A stretch of DNA of 64,000 bases from Bradyrhizobium mercantei (GTDB lineage: Bacteria; Pseudomonadota; Alphaproteobacteria; Rhizobiales; Xanthobacteraceae), in contig NZ_MKFI01000003.1 of assembly GCF_001982635.1 (NCBI RefSeq), positions 1 through 64,000 of the forward strand. The letters are read 5' to 3'. Of the stretch, positions 38,316-48,708 are shown one piece after another. Positions within the stretch are counted from its first letter, which is position 1. Each line of letters begins with the position of its first letter. Both the position numbers and the translations under genes were made by a program. The notes under the pieces were generated by a model. The model saw only the letters and a list, made by a program, of their open reading frames with translations, searched no databases and was not told where the DNA came from.

Positions 38316-38618
38316 ATGAATTTGTCTCCCCGCGAAAAGGACAAGCTGCTGGTTTCGATGGCCGCCATGGTGGCGCGCCGCCGGCTCGAGCGCGGCGTCA
38401 AGCTGAACCATCCCGAGGCGATCGCGCTGATCACCGATTTCATCGTCGAGGGCGCGCGCGACGGCCGCACCGTCGCCGAGCTGATGCAGGCCGGTGCCAA
38501 GGTCCTGACCCGCGCGCAGGTGATGGATGGCATCCCGGAGATGATCCACGACATCCAGGTCGAGGCGACCTTCCCCGACGGCACCAAGCTCGTCACCGTG
38601 CACGAGCCGATCCGATAG
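38316..38618 (+). CDS. ureA: urease gamma subunit
   Basis: A 100-residue structural subunit of urease, full length for the family. Opening [12 protein letters not shown], then [16 protein letters not shown] and a closing [14 protein letters not shown] are the UreA signatures. Together with UreB and UreC it forms the nickel enzyme that splits urea to ammonia and carbamate. It is 9 bases from ureB. Confidence 0.97.
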   Translation: MNLSPREKDKLLVSMAAMVARRRLERGVKLNHPEAIALITDFIVEGARDGRTVAELMQAGAKVLTRAQVMDGIPEMIHDIQVEATFPDGTKLVTVHEPIR

Positions 38619-38627
38619 GAGCGCGAC

Positions 38628-38933
38628 ATGATCCCCGGCGAACTCTTCATCAAGGACGGCGAGATCGAGCTCAATGCCGGCCGCAAGACCGTGACGCTGT
38701 CGGTCGCCAACACCGGTGACCGCCCGATCCAGGTCGGCTCGCACTACCATTTCTTCGAGACCAACCCGGCGCTGAAGTTCGACCGCAAGAAGGCCCGCGG
38801 CATGCGCCTCGACATCGCCGCCGGCACCGCCGTCCGCTTCGAGCCCGGCCAGACCCGCGACGTCCAGCTCGTCGCCCTTGCCGGCAAGCGGGTCGTCTAC
38901 GGCTTCCGCGCCGAGGTGAAGGGGAAGCTGTGA
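38628..38933 (+). CDS. ureB: urease beta subunit
   Basis: A 101-residue beta subunit with the family stretches [29 protein letters not shown] (with the conserved HYHF) and [17 protein letters not shown]. Length is normal. Unlike many operons, the alpha subunit gene does not follow directly: about 1.5 kb with repeats, a DUF559 gene and an HD hydrolase gene intervene. Confidence 0.97.
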   Translation: MIPGELFIKDGEIELNAGRKTVTLSVANTGDRPIQVGSHYHFFETNPALKFDRKKARGMRLDIAAGTAVRFEPGQTRDVQLVALAGKRVVYGFRAEVKGKL

Positions 38934-38939
38934 CGGATC

Positions 38940-39226
38940 GTGAGGTGAGCACACTGCGCAGGCTCCCTCCCCCACGCAACCGGGGTGTACCCCGGTTGCG
39001 CATCGTAGATTTGCGCAAGTCGGGCGAGCCCGACTTGCGTCGGGGGAGGGTTGGGGAGAGGGGTAAGCCCCAGGCTCCGGTTGAAGAGATGGTGCAATCT
39101 CTTTCAATCGACTCCGCGTGGGTTGCCGCCGTGTCACGCCCTGCAGCGGAGCAAGCGGCACCCCTCTCCCTAACCCTCTCCCGCAAGGGGAGAGGGAACT
39201 TGTCTGCCGGTGCCTCCCTCACGCTC
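38940..39226. repeat. pair of inverted repeat units (family 3), upstream side
   Basis: Two related units. One ends GAGGGTTGGGGAGAGGGG (about 39043-39065) and its start carries GGTGAGCACACTGCGCAGG. The other is CCCCTCTCCCTAACCCTC (about 39161-39178) near the far end, in inverted order. Similar units at 39592-39797 flank the other side of the DUF559 gene. Repeat of this kind is common in rhizobial genomes. Confidence 0.75.
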
Positions 39227-39243
39227 AGGGCTGGGTGATCGAT

Positions 39244-39699
39244 ATGCCGCATACTCCGGTAAGCGACATCCAGCGCGATCGTGCCAAGCAGCTCCGCCGC
39301 TCCATGACGCGCGCGGAGACCTTGCTGTGGCGGCACCTGAAAGCTGATCGTCTCGCCGGTCTCAACTTCCGCCGCCAGGCGCCGATCGGCAACTACATCG
39401 CCGATTTCGTCGCGCATGGCTGCAAGCTCGTCGTCGAGGTCGACGGCGAGAGCCATGATTTCGAGGAGCGCGTCCGTCACGACGAGCGGCGGGATGCATG
39501 GCTCAAGTCGCGCGGCTATCGCGTCCTCCGTTTCACCAATGACGACGTGCTGAAGAATCTTGAAGGAGTCGTTCTCAGCATCGCGGAGGCGGCAGAGCAA
39601 GCGGCACCCCTCTCCCTAACCCTCCCCCGCAAGGGGGGAGGGAACCCTTCCGCCGGTGCGTCCCTTACATCTGACGTCGATGGTGAGGTGCAGCCGTGA
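39244..39699 (+). CDS. DUF559 (Vsr-like nuclease fold) protein
   Basis: 151 residues from the ATG at 39244. Residues about 10-115 are a DUF559 domain: RAKQLRRSMTRAETLLWRHL, then IGNYIADFVAHGCKLVVEVDG with the acidic residues of a PD-(D/E)XK-like site, and GYRVLRFTNDDVLKN. Members look like Vsr mismatch nucleases, but their function is unproven. The last ~35 residues are encoded inside a family-3 repeat (AEQAAPLSLTLPRKGG) and are probably not functional. It lies between ureB and the HD gene, and looks like an insertion into the urease operon. Confidence 0.82.
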   Translation: MPHTPVSDIQRDRAKQLRRSMTRAETLLWRHLKADRLAGLNFRRQAPIGNYIADFVAHGCKLVVEVDGESHDFEERVRHDERRDAWLKSRGYRVLRFTNDDVLKNLEGVVLSIAEAAEQAAPLSLTLPRKGGGNPSAGASLTSDVDGEVQP

Positions 39700-39797
39700 C
39701 GCACGCTCGAGCAGTTGCGATACGAGGTAAGGTGAGCACTCCCGTCAGGCTCCCTCCCCCCTTGCGGGGGAGGGTTGGGGAGAGGGGTAAGCCCGGG
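39592..39797. repeat. pair of inverted repeat units (family 3), downstream side
   Basis: CCCCTCTCCCTAACCCTC (39607-39624) with an inverted mate GAGGGTTGGGGAGAGGGG (39769-39786), each joined to the same flanks as the upstream pair (GCAAGCGGCA; GGTGAGCAC). The first unit overlaps the coding end of the DUF559 gene. Confidence 0.75.
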
Positions 39798-39866
39798 GCG
39801 CGAATCGAAGTCGTCTCTCGATCTCACGCCAATTGCGGTTGCGATCAAAAGGGAGGCTCGTAACCG

Positions 39867-40421
39867 ATGCTTCCGCCGCTTCGCATGGTCTCCGAAGCCG
39901 CCGAGCTTGCCGCGCGCCGTCACAACGGAATGGCGCGCAAGGGGCGGGGCAGTGAGCCCTACATCAACCATCTCGCCGAGGTCGCAAACCTGCTCGCGCA
40001 GGTGACTGACGGTGCCGATGCGGAGCTGGTGGCTGCCGGGTGGCTGCATGACACCATCGAGGACACCGCGACCACGCGCGAAGAGCTCGCCGAGAGGTTC
40101 AGCGCCCGCGTGGCCGATCTCGTCGTCGAGTGCACCGACGACATGAGCTTGCCGAAGGCGGTGCGCCGGCGGAAGCAGATCGAGGACGCGCCGCACAAGT
40201 CGCCGGACGCGAAGCTGATCAAGATCGCCGACAAGGTCAGCAATATCGGCGCCCGGATCGTGCCGCAGCCAAGCAAGGATGAGCGCGACGATCTCGCCGA
40301 CTATGCGGCCTGGGCCGACAAGGTCGTTGCCGGTTGCCGGGGCATCAATCCGCGGCTCGACCGCATTTTCGACGACACCATGGCGCGCGCCAAGGCCGCG
40401 CTGGCTGAAACTGGGGGCTGA
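39867..40421 (+). CDS. HD-domain hydrolase, RSH/Mesh1-like (possible small alarmone hydrolase)
   Basis: A 184-residue stand-alone HD phosphohydrolase. The metal and catalytic set is visible: H35 in INHLAEVA, H61-D62 in [11 protein letters not shown], and D122 in KIADKVSNI. The HDTxEDT motif is the RSH-specific form, in which Glu and Asp after HD activate water for removing pyrophosphate from (p)ppGpp. The length matches Mesh1/small alarmone hydrolases (about 180). It lies one base upstream of ureC, so the two are probably translated together. True substrate is inferred; another nucleotide is possible. Confidence 0.78.
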   Translation: MLPPLRMVSEAAELAARRHNGMARKGRGSEPYINHLAEVANLLAQVTDGADAELVAAGWLHDTIEDTATTREELAERFSARVADLVVECTDDMSLPKAVRRRKQIEDAPHKSPDAKLIKIADKVSNIGARIVPQPSKDERDDLADYAAWADKVVAGCRGINPRLDRIFDDTMARAKAALAETGG

Positions 40422-40422
40422 T

Positions 40423-42138
<1,716 letters not shown>

Positions 42139-42243
42139 AACCGGTCACCAGAGCGTTTTCGAGCGGCATCGATTTCCGGTTCACGGAAAGCAGGCGCGTC
42201 GAAACAAGACTCGAGACAAAAGAGAAAACCGGGAGGAATTTCC

Positions 42244-42543
42244 GTGATTTACGTCGTTGCCACGCTGACCATCAAGCCCGAGACCCGCGCCGAATTCATC
42301 GCCGCGGCGACGGCCTGCATCAAGGAAACCCGCAAGGAGCCCGGCAACATCGCCTATGACCTCCATGAGAGCGTCACCGACCACAGCAAGATGGTGTTCG
42401 TCGAGCAGTGGGAGAACGCCGAGGCACTGGTGCCGCATCGTACTGCCGAGCACATGAAGACGTTCGGCCGGGTCGCGGTGAAGTGCATGGCCGCGCCGCC
42501 GAAGATCGAGGTGATCACGCCCGAGAAGGTCGACGTCCGCTAA
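42244..42543 (+). CDS. antibiotic biosynthesis monooxygenase (ABM) family protein, copy 1
   Basis: A 99-residue ferredoxin-like-fold protein starting at a GTG with GGGAGGAATTTCC before it. Typical for the YgiN-like group: IYVVATLTIKPETRAEFIAAA, EPGNIAYDLHESV and FVEQWENAEAL. Relatives oxidise quinols or polyketides without a cofactor. It lies between ureC and ureE and is followed by a paralogue. No link to nickel or urea is known, so a role there is unclear. Confidence 0.85.
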   Translation: MIYVVATLTIKPETRAEFIAAATACIKETRKEPGNIAYDLHESVTDHSKMVFVEQWENAEALVPHRTAEHMKTFGRVAVKCMAAPPKIEVITPEKVDVR

Positions 42544-42568
42544 TAAAAACAACAATGGGAGAAACAGC

Positions 42569-42868
42569 ATGATCTATGTGATCGCGACCACGCCGATGAA
42601 GCCGGAGAACAAGGACGACTTCATCAGGGGGCACAAGGCCTGCATCGCCGAGACCCACAAGGAGAAGGGCTGCCTCTCCTATGAGGGTCATGTCAGCGTC
42701 AACGATCCCAATCTGTATGTGGTGGTGGAGCGTTGGGAGACCCGCGACGACCTCACCGCGCACAGCAAGGCGCCGCACATGAAGGTGTGGCGCGAATATT
42801 CCGCCGACATGAAAACCGGGCCGACGGTGATCGAGATCATCAGCGACGGCAAGGTTCAGAAGCTCTAA
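42569..42868 (+). CDS. antibiotic biosynthesis monooxygenase (ABM) family protein, copy 2
   Basis: A 99-residue paralogue of the previous gene (about 40% alike by eye): IYVIATTPMKPENKDDFIRGH, KEKGCLSYEGHVSV and VVVERWETRDDL. The two lie 25 bases apart; GGGAGAAACAGC precedes this start. They are presumably duplicates that form the dimer or heterodimer typical of this fold. ureE follows after 9 bases. Confidence 0.85.
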   Translation: MIYVIATTPMKPENKDDFIRGHKACIAETHKEKGCLSYEGHVSVNDPNLYVVVERWETRDDLTAHSKAPHMKVWREYSADMKTGPTVIEIISDGKVQKL

Positions 42869-42877
42869 CGCGTCCAC

Positions 42878-43522
42878 ATGAAGGGTTCGATGATCCGCGC
42901 AACCAAGGTTCTGGGCCAGCATCGCTGGAAGGAAGCTGCAGCCGACACCGTCGTGCTCGATTTCGACGACCGGCACCGGCGGCGGATGGCCATGACCGGG
43001 ACGCGCGGGCTCGAATTCCTGCTTGATCTCGAAACCGCCGTCGCGCTGCGCGGCGGCGATGCGCTGGTGCTGGAGGACGGCCGCCTCATCGAGGTGGTCG
43101 CGGCTGCCGAGCCGCTCGCCGAAATCCGCGGCAGCGATCCGCATCATCTGATCCGGGTCGCCTGGCATCTCGGCAACCGCCATCTGCCGACGCAGATCAT
43201 GCCGAAGGGCCTGCGCATCCGCAGGGATCATGTGATCGAGGCGATGGTGAAGGGCTTGGGCGCCCGCGTCATCGAGATCGAGGCACCGTTCGATCCCGAA
43301 GGGGGTGCCTATGCCGAGCACGCGCATGCCGACACGCACGCGCATGGTCACACCGGGCACGATCACGCCCACAGCCATGCGCATGATCACGGTCACCACC
43401 GCGATCATGATCATGACCATCATCATGGGCATGACCACGACCATCACCATCATCACCATGATGAGCATTGCGACCATGCCCATCATCACCACGACCACTC
43501 CCATGCTCATGACCACAAATGA
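42878..43522 (+). CDS. ureE: urease accessory protein UreE with a His-rich nickel-binding tail
   Basis: 214 residues. Residues 1-140 are a normal UreE (peptide-binding domain, then [24 protein letters not shown] metal domain with H in WHLGNRH). From about residue 145 to the end the chain is nearly all His, Asp, Ala and Gly, with roughly 36 His in the last 70 residues. Such tails store nickel for insertion into urease. The tail codes in a frame that overlaps the ureF start by 14 bases. Its codon-poor composition makes it a low-complexity stretch, prone to length change. Confidence 0.96.
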   Translation: MKGSMIRATKVLGQHRWKEAAADTVVLDFDDRHRRRMAMTGTRGLEFLLDLETAVALRGGDALVLEDGRLIEVVAAAEPLAEIRGSDPHHLIRVAWHLGNRHLPTQIMPKGLRIRRDHVIEAMVKGLGARVIEIEAPFDPEGGAYAEHAHADTHAHGHTGHDHAHSHAHDHGHHRDHDHDHHHGHDHDHHHHHHDEHCDHAHHHHDHSHAHDHK

Positions 43523-44240
43523 GCCTGATCCCGCCGCGATGCGCGGCGGGATGGCGGAGGACGAGGCGGCTGCGCTGTACCGGCTGATGACGTGGCTGTC
43601 GCCGTCCTTTCCGGTCGGCGCGTTCGCTTATTCCAGCGGCATCGAATGGGCGGTCGAGGCCGGCGACATCGCCGATGCCGCATCGCTGCGGGGCTGGCTC
43701 GCCGCGATGCTCAGCGACGGCAGCGGATTTTGCGACGCCGTGTTTCTCGCGCAGAGTTTTCGCGCGGCGACGGAGCAAGACCACGCCGGGCTGAAGCAGA
43801 TCGCCGAACTCGCCGCCGCCTTCGTGCCGTCGCGTGAACGGCAGCTCGAGACCACGACACAGGGGCGCGCGTTCATCGAGATTTCTCGGGCGGCCTGGAA
43901 TTCGCCCGGCCTCGACGCGATGATTGCGGCTTGCGAGGGCGCGATCGTCTACCCGGTCGCGGTCGGCCTGGTCAGCGCCGCGCATGGCATCCGGCTGGCG
44001 CCGTCACTGCACGCCTTCCTGCATGCCGTGGTCTCGAACTGGATTTCTGCAGGCGCCCGGCTGATCCCGCTCGGGCAGACCGACAGCCAGCGCGTGCTGG
44101 CCGATCTCGAGCCGGCCGTGGCCGCGACCGCAGCGCGGGCCGATGCGGCGTCGCTCGACGATCTCGGCAGCGCGACCTTTCGGGCCGATCTCGCCAGCCT
44201 GCGTCACGAAACGCAGTACACGCGGCTGTTCCGGTCATGA
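43509..44240 (+). CDS. ureF: urease accessory protein UreF
   Basis: 243 residues from the ATG at 43509 ([11 protein letters not shown]), which overlaps the end of ureE by 14 bases. An open frame upstream is only the second reading of the His-rich tail. Landmarks: [22 protein letters not shown] (given in part), and the [14 protein letters not shown] stretch. UreF, with UreD, forms the platform that regulates UreG GTPase and guides nickel to urease. ATGs at 43539 and 43551 are alternative starts. Confidence 0.93.
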   Translation: MTTNEPDPAAMRGGMAEDEAAALYRLMTWLSPSFPVGAFAYSSGIEWAVEAGDIADAASLRGWLAAMLSDGSGFCDAVFLAQSFRAATEQDHAGLKQIAELAAAFVPSRERQLETTTQGRAFIEISRAAWNSPGLDAMIAACEGAIVYPVAVGLVSAAHGIRLAPSLHAFLHAVVSNWISAGARLIPLGQTDSQRVLADLEPAVAATAARADAASLDDLGSATFRADLASLRHETQYTRLFRS

Positions 44241-44258
44241 TGCGCCTCACCATCCCCG

Positions 44259-44305
44259 CGTCGTCCCTGCTCCCGTGCGCAATTGCGCACTAGGCAGGGA
44301 CGACG
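44259..44305 (+). other. long inverted repeat between ureF and ureG
   Basis: A perfect 12-bp stem, CGTCGTCCCTGC / GCAGGGACGACG, encloses an inner palindrome GTGCGC-AATT-GCGCAC (44275-44290). It could slow or protect the transcript between ureF and ureG. No U-tract follows, so a strong terminator is unlikely. Confidence 0.6.
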
Positions 44306-44324
44306 ATAAGAGAGAGCTTCTCAC

Positions 44325-44969
44325 ATGCCCACTTCACACGGCCCACTCCGCGTCGGCGTCGGCGGTCCGGTCGGCTCCGGCAAGACCGCGCTGATGGATC
44401 TGCTCTGCAAGTCGATGCGCGAGCGCTACGACATCGCGGCGATCACCAACGATATCTACACCAAATGGGACGCCGAATTCCTGGTGCGCTCGGGATCGCT
44501 GACGCCGGACCGCATCGCCGGCGTCGAGACCGGCGGCTGCCCGCATACCGCGATCCGCGAGGACGCCTCGATGAATCTCGCGGCGGTCGCCGATATGCGG
44601 GCCAAATTCCCCGATCTCGATTTGGTGCTGATCGAATCCGGCGGCGACAATCTGGCGGCGACCTTCTCGCCTGAGCTGGCCGACCTGACGATCTACGTCA
44701 TCGACGTCGCCGCCGGCGACAAGATCCCCTCCAAGGGCGGCCCGGGCATCACGCGATCCGACCTCTTGGTGATCAACAAGATCGACCTCGCGCCCCATGT
44801 CGGTGCGTCGCTCGAGAAGATGGATACCGACGCCCGGCGGATGCGCGGCGAGCGGCCCTTCGTGATGACCAACCTGAAGAAGAGCGACGGCCTCGACCGC
44901 ATCATCAGCTTCATCGAGACCAAGGGCGGCCTTCGGTCGCAGGGCGGAGGCAAGGCGGGCGGCCGTTAA
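44325..44969 (+). CDS. ureG: urease accessory GTPase UreG
   Basis: A 214-residue SIMIBI-class GTPase. The P-loop GPVGSGKT is at 14-21, followed by [34 protein letters not shown] (the metal-binding CPH motif) and [15 protein letters not shown] (NKID specificity motif). It delivers nickel and energy for urease maturation. Start ATG is preceded by AGAGAG. Last gene of the cluster. Confidence 0.97.
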   Translation: MPTSHGPLRVGVGGPVGSGKTALMDLLCKSMRERYDIAAITNDIYTKWDAEFLVRSGSLTPDRIAGVETGGCPHTAIREDASMNLAAVADMRAKFPDLDLVLIESGGDNLAATFSPELADLTIYVIDVAAGDKIPSKGGPGITRSDLLVINKIDLAPHVGASLEKMDTDARRMRGERPFVMTNLKKSDGLDRIISFIETKGGLRSQGGGKAGGR

Positions 44970-45000
44970 TCATTGTGGCGGACCACCAAGTGCCGGTCCC

Positions 45001-45106
45001 GTCATCCTGAGGTGCGAGCCTCTTCGGCGAGCCTCGAAGGATGAATCGGCCACGAGCCTGGCCGTTCATCCTTCGAGGCTCGCTCCGCTCGCACGTCAGG
45101 ATGACG
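45001..45106. repeat. long inverted repeat (family 2)
   Basis: GTCATCCTGAGGTGCGAGCC on one side, GGCTCGCTCCGCTCGCACG and TCAGGATGAC on the other; ATGAA and TTCAT meet near the centre. A second copy of the element at 10596-10690. It lies 31 bases after the ureG stop and probably ends that transcript. The rest of this 393-base space (45107-45362) has no recognised signal. Confidence 0.85.
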
Positions 45107-45362
45107 GGATAGCCGCTTCGCAGGATCGTGGCCGCCGCAAAAAAGCTGCGCAATCGCCGGAACATTTTCCAACTTTGACGATTAGCAACCTTTGGCGCCG
45201 CCAAAGACCGCCGGGTGGCGTCGTTAATGTTGCCGACCGGCTCCTGTTGCGTACGGATGATCGCTATTCCATATTCCTTTGCGGCTGGCGTTCTTCGCAC
45301 CCTGATCTGTCGCCGCCCCCGCAGAAGCCAGATGCCGACCGTCCCCTTTCGCCACCCCCTGA

Positions 45363-47039
45363 TTGCCGAGTAAGCGTGTGGTTCGACTGGGCTTCATCGT
45401 TGCGTTGATTGCGCTGATCGGGGTCCTGCTCTCCGGTCTTGCGGCCTATCGGGTGCACGATCAGGAGCTCGCGATCGACGGCATCGCGCTGGCCCGGGCG
45501 ATCGACGTCCATGCCAGCCTGGTGCAGGACCGGCTGACCGAGCGCGAACTGCTGGCGCGGGTGGCCTCGGGTCTGTTCCGGACACCGTCGATGGTGAAGG
45601 CCAACATGCTGCAGCCGCTGCGCTCGGCGATCTACGCCTTCAAGACTGACTTCGTCGTCGCCGCCTGGATCGCGCGGCTCAAGCCGAACGAGCTGACGGC
45701 GGCCGAGGCCGAGCTGAAGGCCGCCGGCTTCACCAATCCCTCGATCCGCGATTTCGATGATCAGCCGCTCGACATCAAGGCGCTCGACAAGCCGATCAAT
45801 GTGCTGATGGACGTCGAGCCGCGCAATCCGGAGACCCTCAGCATCCCGGGCCGCGCCTTCGACCGCCATTCGGTGGTCGGCCCGATGCTGGCGCGGGCGA
45901 TGGCGAACGCCAAGCCGGTGGCCTCGGACCCGGTGCCGCTGTTGCGGCAGAACGGCCCGGTCGGGGTCGTGCTCGCCGCGCCGGTGTTCCAGGAAGGCGC
46001 CTCCGAGCCGGCCGGCTTCATCACCTTCTCCTATGAACTGTCGTCGCTGATGCTGACCAATGACGACACTTCGCTGTTCGCGGTGGCGCTGAAGGATCCG
46101 CGCGATTCCAACGACGAGTTCACCGCCAACGAACAGGGCATCGTCACCTCGCGCGCGGTGCGCCAGGATGGCCCGACGCCCTCGATGGTCCGCACCGTGA
46201 CGTTCGGCGGCCGTGACTGGTCGCTGGACTATTACGCCAAGAGCAATGCCACGGTGCGGGCGCAGCAGACCGCGACCATCGTCGCGGCGATCGGGCTGGC
46301 GCTGACCGGCATCGTCTGCGGCCTGTTCGGCTATGTCGCCTACAACAACCTTCGTCTCAGCCGCGAGATCGAGGTGCGGATCGGTTTCGAGCGCCGGCTG
46401 ACGGCTGTCATCGACGAGCTCAACCATCGGGTCAAGAACATCCTCGCGGTGATCCAGTCGATCGTGACCCGCACGCTGCGGCACGGCGCCGATATCGATG
46501 TCGCGCGCGAGCTGTTGATCGGGCGCATCCATGCGATGTCGAACGTCGTCACGCTGCTCAGCGAGAGCCAGTGGCAGGGCGTCAAGCTGAAGGGCCTGTT
46601 CGAATCGCGCTCGATCCCGCATGCCGACCGCATCGCGGTGAACGGTCCCGACATCACCGTGAGCGCGCGCGCCGCGCAATCGCTGTCGCTGTTGTTCTTC
46701 GAGCTCGCCTCGCACTCCGACGAAGGGCTGTCGCTGGTCGGCAAGCATCCGCACATCGTCGCCAATTGGGAGGTCGCGGGCGACAATGCCGACGCGGTCT
46801 TCCACTTCCGCTGGGAGGAATTCAACACCAGCCAGGCGACGCGGCGGGCCGACAGTGACTTCGGCCTGATCCTGCTCGACCGCGTCGCGCCCGAAGCGCT
46901 CGGCGGCACCGCGAAGCGCTACTTCACCGACGTCTCCTACGTCTATGAGCTGACCGCGCCGATGGACACCGTGGTCGACATGACCGAGCGCGACCGCACC
47001 GAGCAGTTCTCCGCGCCGCTGCGTCCGGTGAAGAAGTAG
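45363..47039 (+). CDS. CHASE-domain sensor histidine kinase (HWE/HisKA_2 type)
   Basis: 558 residues starting at TTG 45363. Layout: first membrane helix about 6-28, periplasmic CHASE-like sensor about 35-295, second helix about 300-325, then the kinase part. The phospho-acceptor is H355 in DELNHRVKNILAVIQ, typical of the HWE/HisKA_2 group. The WE-like NWEVAGDNADAVFHFRWEE stretch and a final DFGLILLDRVAPEALGG are present. However the N-box reads FFELASHSDEGLS instead of the usual HELATNAxKYGALS, lacking the key Asn, so ATP binding may be lost or altered. Ligand and partner are unknown. Confidence 0.8.
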   Translation: MPSKRVVRLGFIVALIALIGVLLSGLAAYRVHDQELAIDGIALARAIDVHASLVQDRLTERELLARVASGLFRTPSMVKANMLQPLRSAIYAFKTDFVVAAWIARLKPNELTAAEAELKAAGFTNPSIRDFDDQPLDIKALDKPINVLMDVEPRNPETLSIPGRAFDRHSVVGPMLARAMANAKPVASDPVPLLRQNGPVGVVLAAPVFQEGASEPAGFITFSYELSSLMLTNDDTSLFAVALKDPRDSNDEFTANEQGIVTSRAVRQDGPTPSMVRTVTFGGRDWSLDYYAKSNATVRAQQTATIVAAIGLALTGIVCGLFGYVAYNNLRLSREIEVRIGFERRLTAVIDELNHRVKNILAVIQSIVTRTLRHGADIDVARELLIGRIHAMSNVVTLLSESQWQGVKLKGLFESRSIPHADRIAVNGPDITVSARAAQSLSLLFFELASHSDEGLSLVGKHPHIVANWEVAGDNADAVFHFRWEEFNTSQATRRADSDFGLILLDRVAPEALGGTAKRYFTDVSYVYELTAPMDTVVDMTERDRTEQFSAPLRPVKK

Positions 47040-47227
47040 CGGCTCGCATCCGCTACAGGTTGTGCGGCTCCGTAACTGCGCGGATTGATCGTATTCACGC
47101 TTTTGGGAATACGCGGGCCCCATTCCCCGACCGACGCCCGGTATCCGTAATAACCCGCAACCGAGCGTTAAAACTTCGTTGAACATGCTTCGGCATATAC
47201 CGAGCAGGATACCGTCTGAGGACCCCG

Positions 47228-48256
47228 ATGAGGCTTTGGGTCAGCCTGACCTTGCTCGCGGCAGTTTTGCCGGTAGGGCTGTCGCTTGCCTTGACCCCGG
47301 CGACGGCGCCGAGCGACCCTGCGACAATCCGTGCCAGCTATCGCCGCCCGGACGTCATTCCCTTCCCGAGCAGCAATCCCTATTCGGAGGCGAAATCCGC
47401 GCTTGGGCAGATGCTGTTCTTCGATCCGCTGCTGTCGCGGTCCAAGACGCACGCCTGTGCGAGCTGCCACAAGCCGAGCCTGTCCTGGGCCGACGGCCTC
47501 CCGCGCGCCATCGGTGAGGATCCGAAGGGCCTGCCGATCCGCTCGCCGACATTGATCGACGTGGCCTTCTTCGAACCGCTGGGATGGGACGGCAAGTTCA
47601 AGGATCTCGAATCCGTCGCGTTCGGGCCGATCCTGAGCCCGATGAACCTGAACATGACCGAGCCGGAGTTGATCGCGCGTCTTGCGGCGATCCCAGGCTA
47701 TGTCGACGCATTCGACCACGCCTTTGGCGACGGCGCGATCACGCGGCCGCGGATCGAGCAGGCGCTCGCGACCTTCGAGCGCTCCATCGTTGCCGGCGAG
47801 GCGCCGTTCGACCGCTGGATCAAGGGCGACGACAGCGCGATCAGTGCGTCAGCCAAGCAGGGCTTCGAGCTCTTCAACGGCAAGGGGCGCTGCGCGTCCT
47901 GCCACAGCGGCCCGTCATTCTCCGACGGATCCTTCCAGGATATCGGCACGGCCAAGGGGCATGACATCGGGCGTGGCCGTTTCTTTCCGACGTCGGCGAA
48001 GCTGAAATATGCGTTCAAGACGCCGACATTGCGCGACGTCGCGCGCCGTGCGCCCTATATGCACGACGGATCGGTCGCAACGCTGGAAGATGTCATCGAG
48101 CTCTACAACAGGGGCGGGATCGAGCGGCCGAGCCGGTCGCCCGACATCAAGCCGCTGTCTCTGACGGCAGACGAGAAGAAGGACCTGATCGCCTTCCTGC
48201 AAACCCTGACCGCCACGGCCCCGCCGGTGGCGGGGGTCCCCAAATTGCCGCGCTGA
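47228..48256 (+). CDS. di-haem cytochrome c peroxidase / MauG-family protein
   Basis: A 342-residue periplasmic protein with a signal (LTLLAAVLPVGLSLALT). Two c-type haem motifs are CASCH at 77-81 and CASCH at 222-226. The stretch YPCTFHDGSV-like YMHDGSVATLEDVIELYNRG and LSLTADEKKDLIAFLQTLT close the second haem domain. The family includes CcpA peroxidases and MauG-type enzymes that form reactive haem pairs; the substrate here is unknown. It is preceded by a CHASE kinase gene (188 bases between them) but there is no evidence for a functional link. Confidence 0.9.
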   Translation: MRLWVSLTLLAAVLPVGLSLALTPATAPSDPATIRASYRRPDVIPFPSSNPYSEAKSALGQMLFFDPLLSRSKTHACASCHKPSLSWADGLPRAIGEDPKGLPIRSPTLIDVAFFEPLGWDGKFKDLESVAFGPILSPMNLNMTEPELIARLAAIPGYVDAFDHAFGDGAITRPRIEQALATFERSIVAGEAPFDRWIKGDDSAISASAKQGFELFNGKGRCASCHSGPSFSDGSFQDIGTAKGHDIGRGRFFPTSAKLKYAFKTPTLRDVARRAPYMHDGSVATLEDVIELYNRGGIERPSRSPDIKPLSLTADEKKDLIAFLQTLTATAPPVAGVPKLPR

Positions 48257-48708
48257 GCACAGCGCAACAGGCTGACGGGAGCAACGCTGTTTCGGACAAG
48301 GGCTCGTCAGGCGAGGTGCGGCAGCGCGGCGCCGAGAAGGCCAAGCCCGACGAGCAGGAATGCGCCGGCGCAGGTCTCCAGGGTCGCGGTGCGCGACGGG
48401 AACGATTTGGTCACGTGGGCGAGGGCCGACCCCACCCCGATACTGACGACGCTCAACACTCCGAACATTTAACCGGCCTCCCGATCCGATTTGTCCGGGT
48501 TTCACTACGCGAGCTGAATTGAGCTCCCGTGCGAGAATTAGCTAAAATTTGATGGAACCGGCTGTAAGGACTGAAAAAAGGGACAGGCTGAGGGCCCCCC
48601 GTCACGATTAACCACAATGCAACCACGGGATGTCCCGGGGCAGGCGCAAAGCATAAAATTTGATATAAGTTAAACAAGTCCTTTAAGTGTGTGTGGGCGG
48701 TTGGTTCG
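48257..48708. other. 452-base intergenic region with a possible gene remnant
   Basis: It holds a minus-strand 53-codon frame (48307-48468) that looks like a fragment of a membrane protein, a mixed-sequence part, and AT-rich DNA from about 48530 with TTAAAC and AAATTTGATATAAG stretches just upstream of the next gene, probably its promoter. No other gene is visible. Confidence 0.5.
48307..48468 (-). pseudogene. possible remnant of a membrane transporter (53 codons)
   Basis: The frame runs from ATG at 48468 to TGA at 48307: two hydrophobic helices (VLSVVSIGVGSALA and AFLLVGLGLLGAALP) joined by a basic loop HVTKSFPSRTATLET. It resembles the C-terminal hairpin of polytopic transporters of the LysE or nickel/cobalt exporter kind, but has no upstream continuation in any frame. 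It may equally be a real small membrane protein. Confidence 0.35.

Noticed and set aside
42151..42222. Possible further palindromic repeat between ureC and the first ABM gene
   Set aside because: The arms (GAGCGTTTTCGAGCG, GGTTCACGGAAAGC) match each other and the other repeats only weakly; may be a decayed unit but not supportable.
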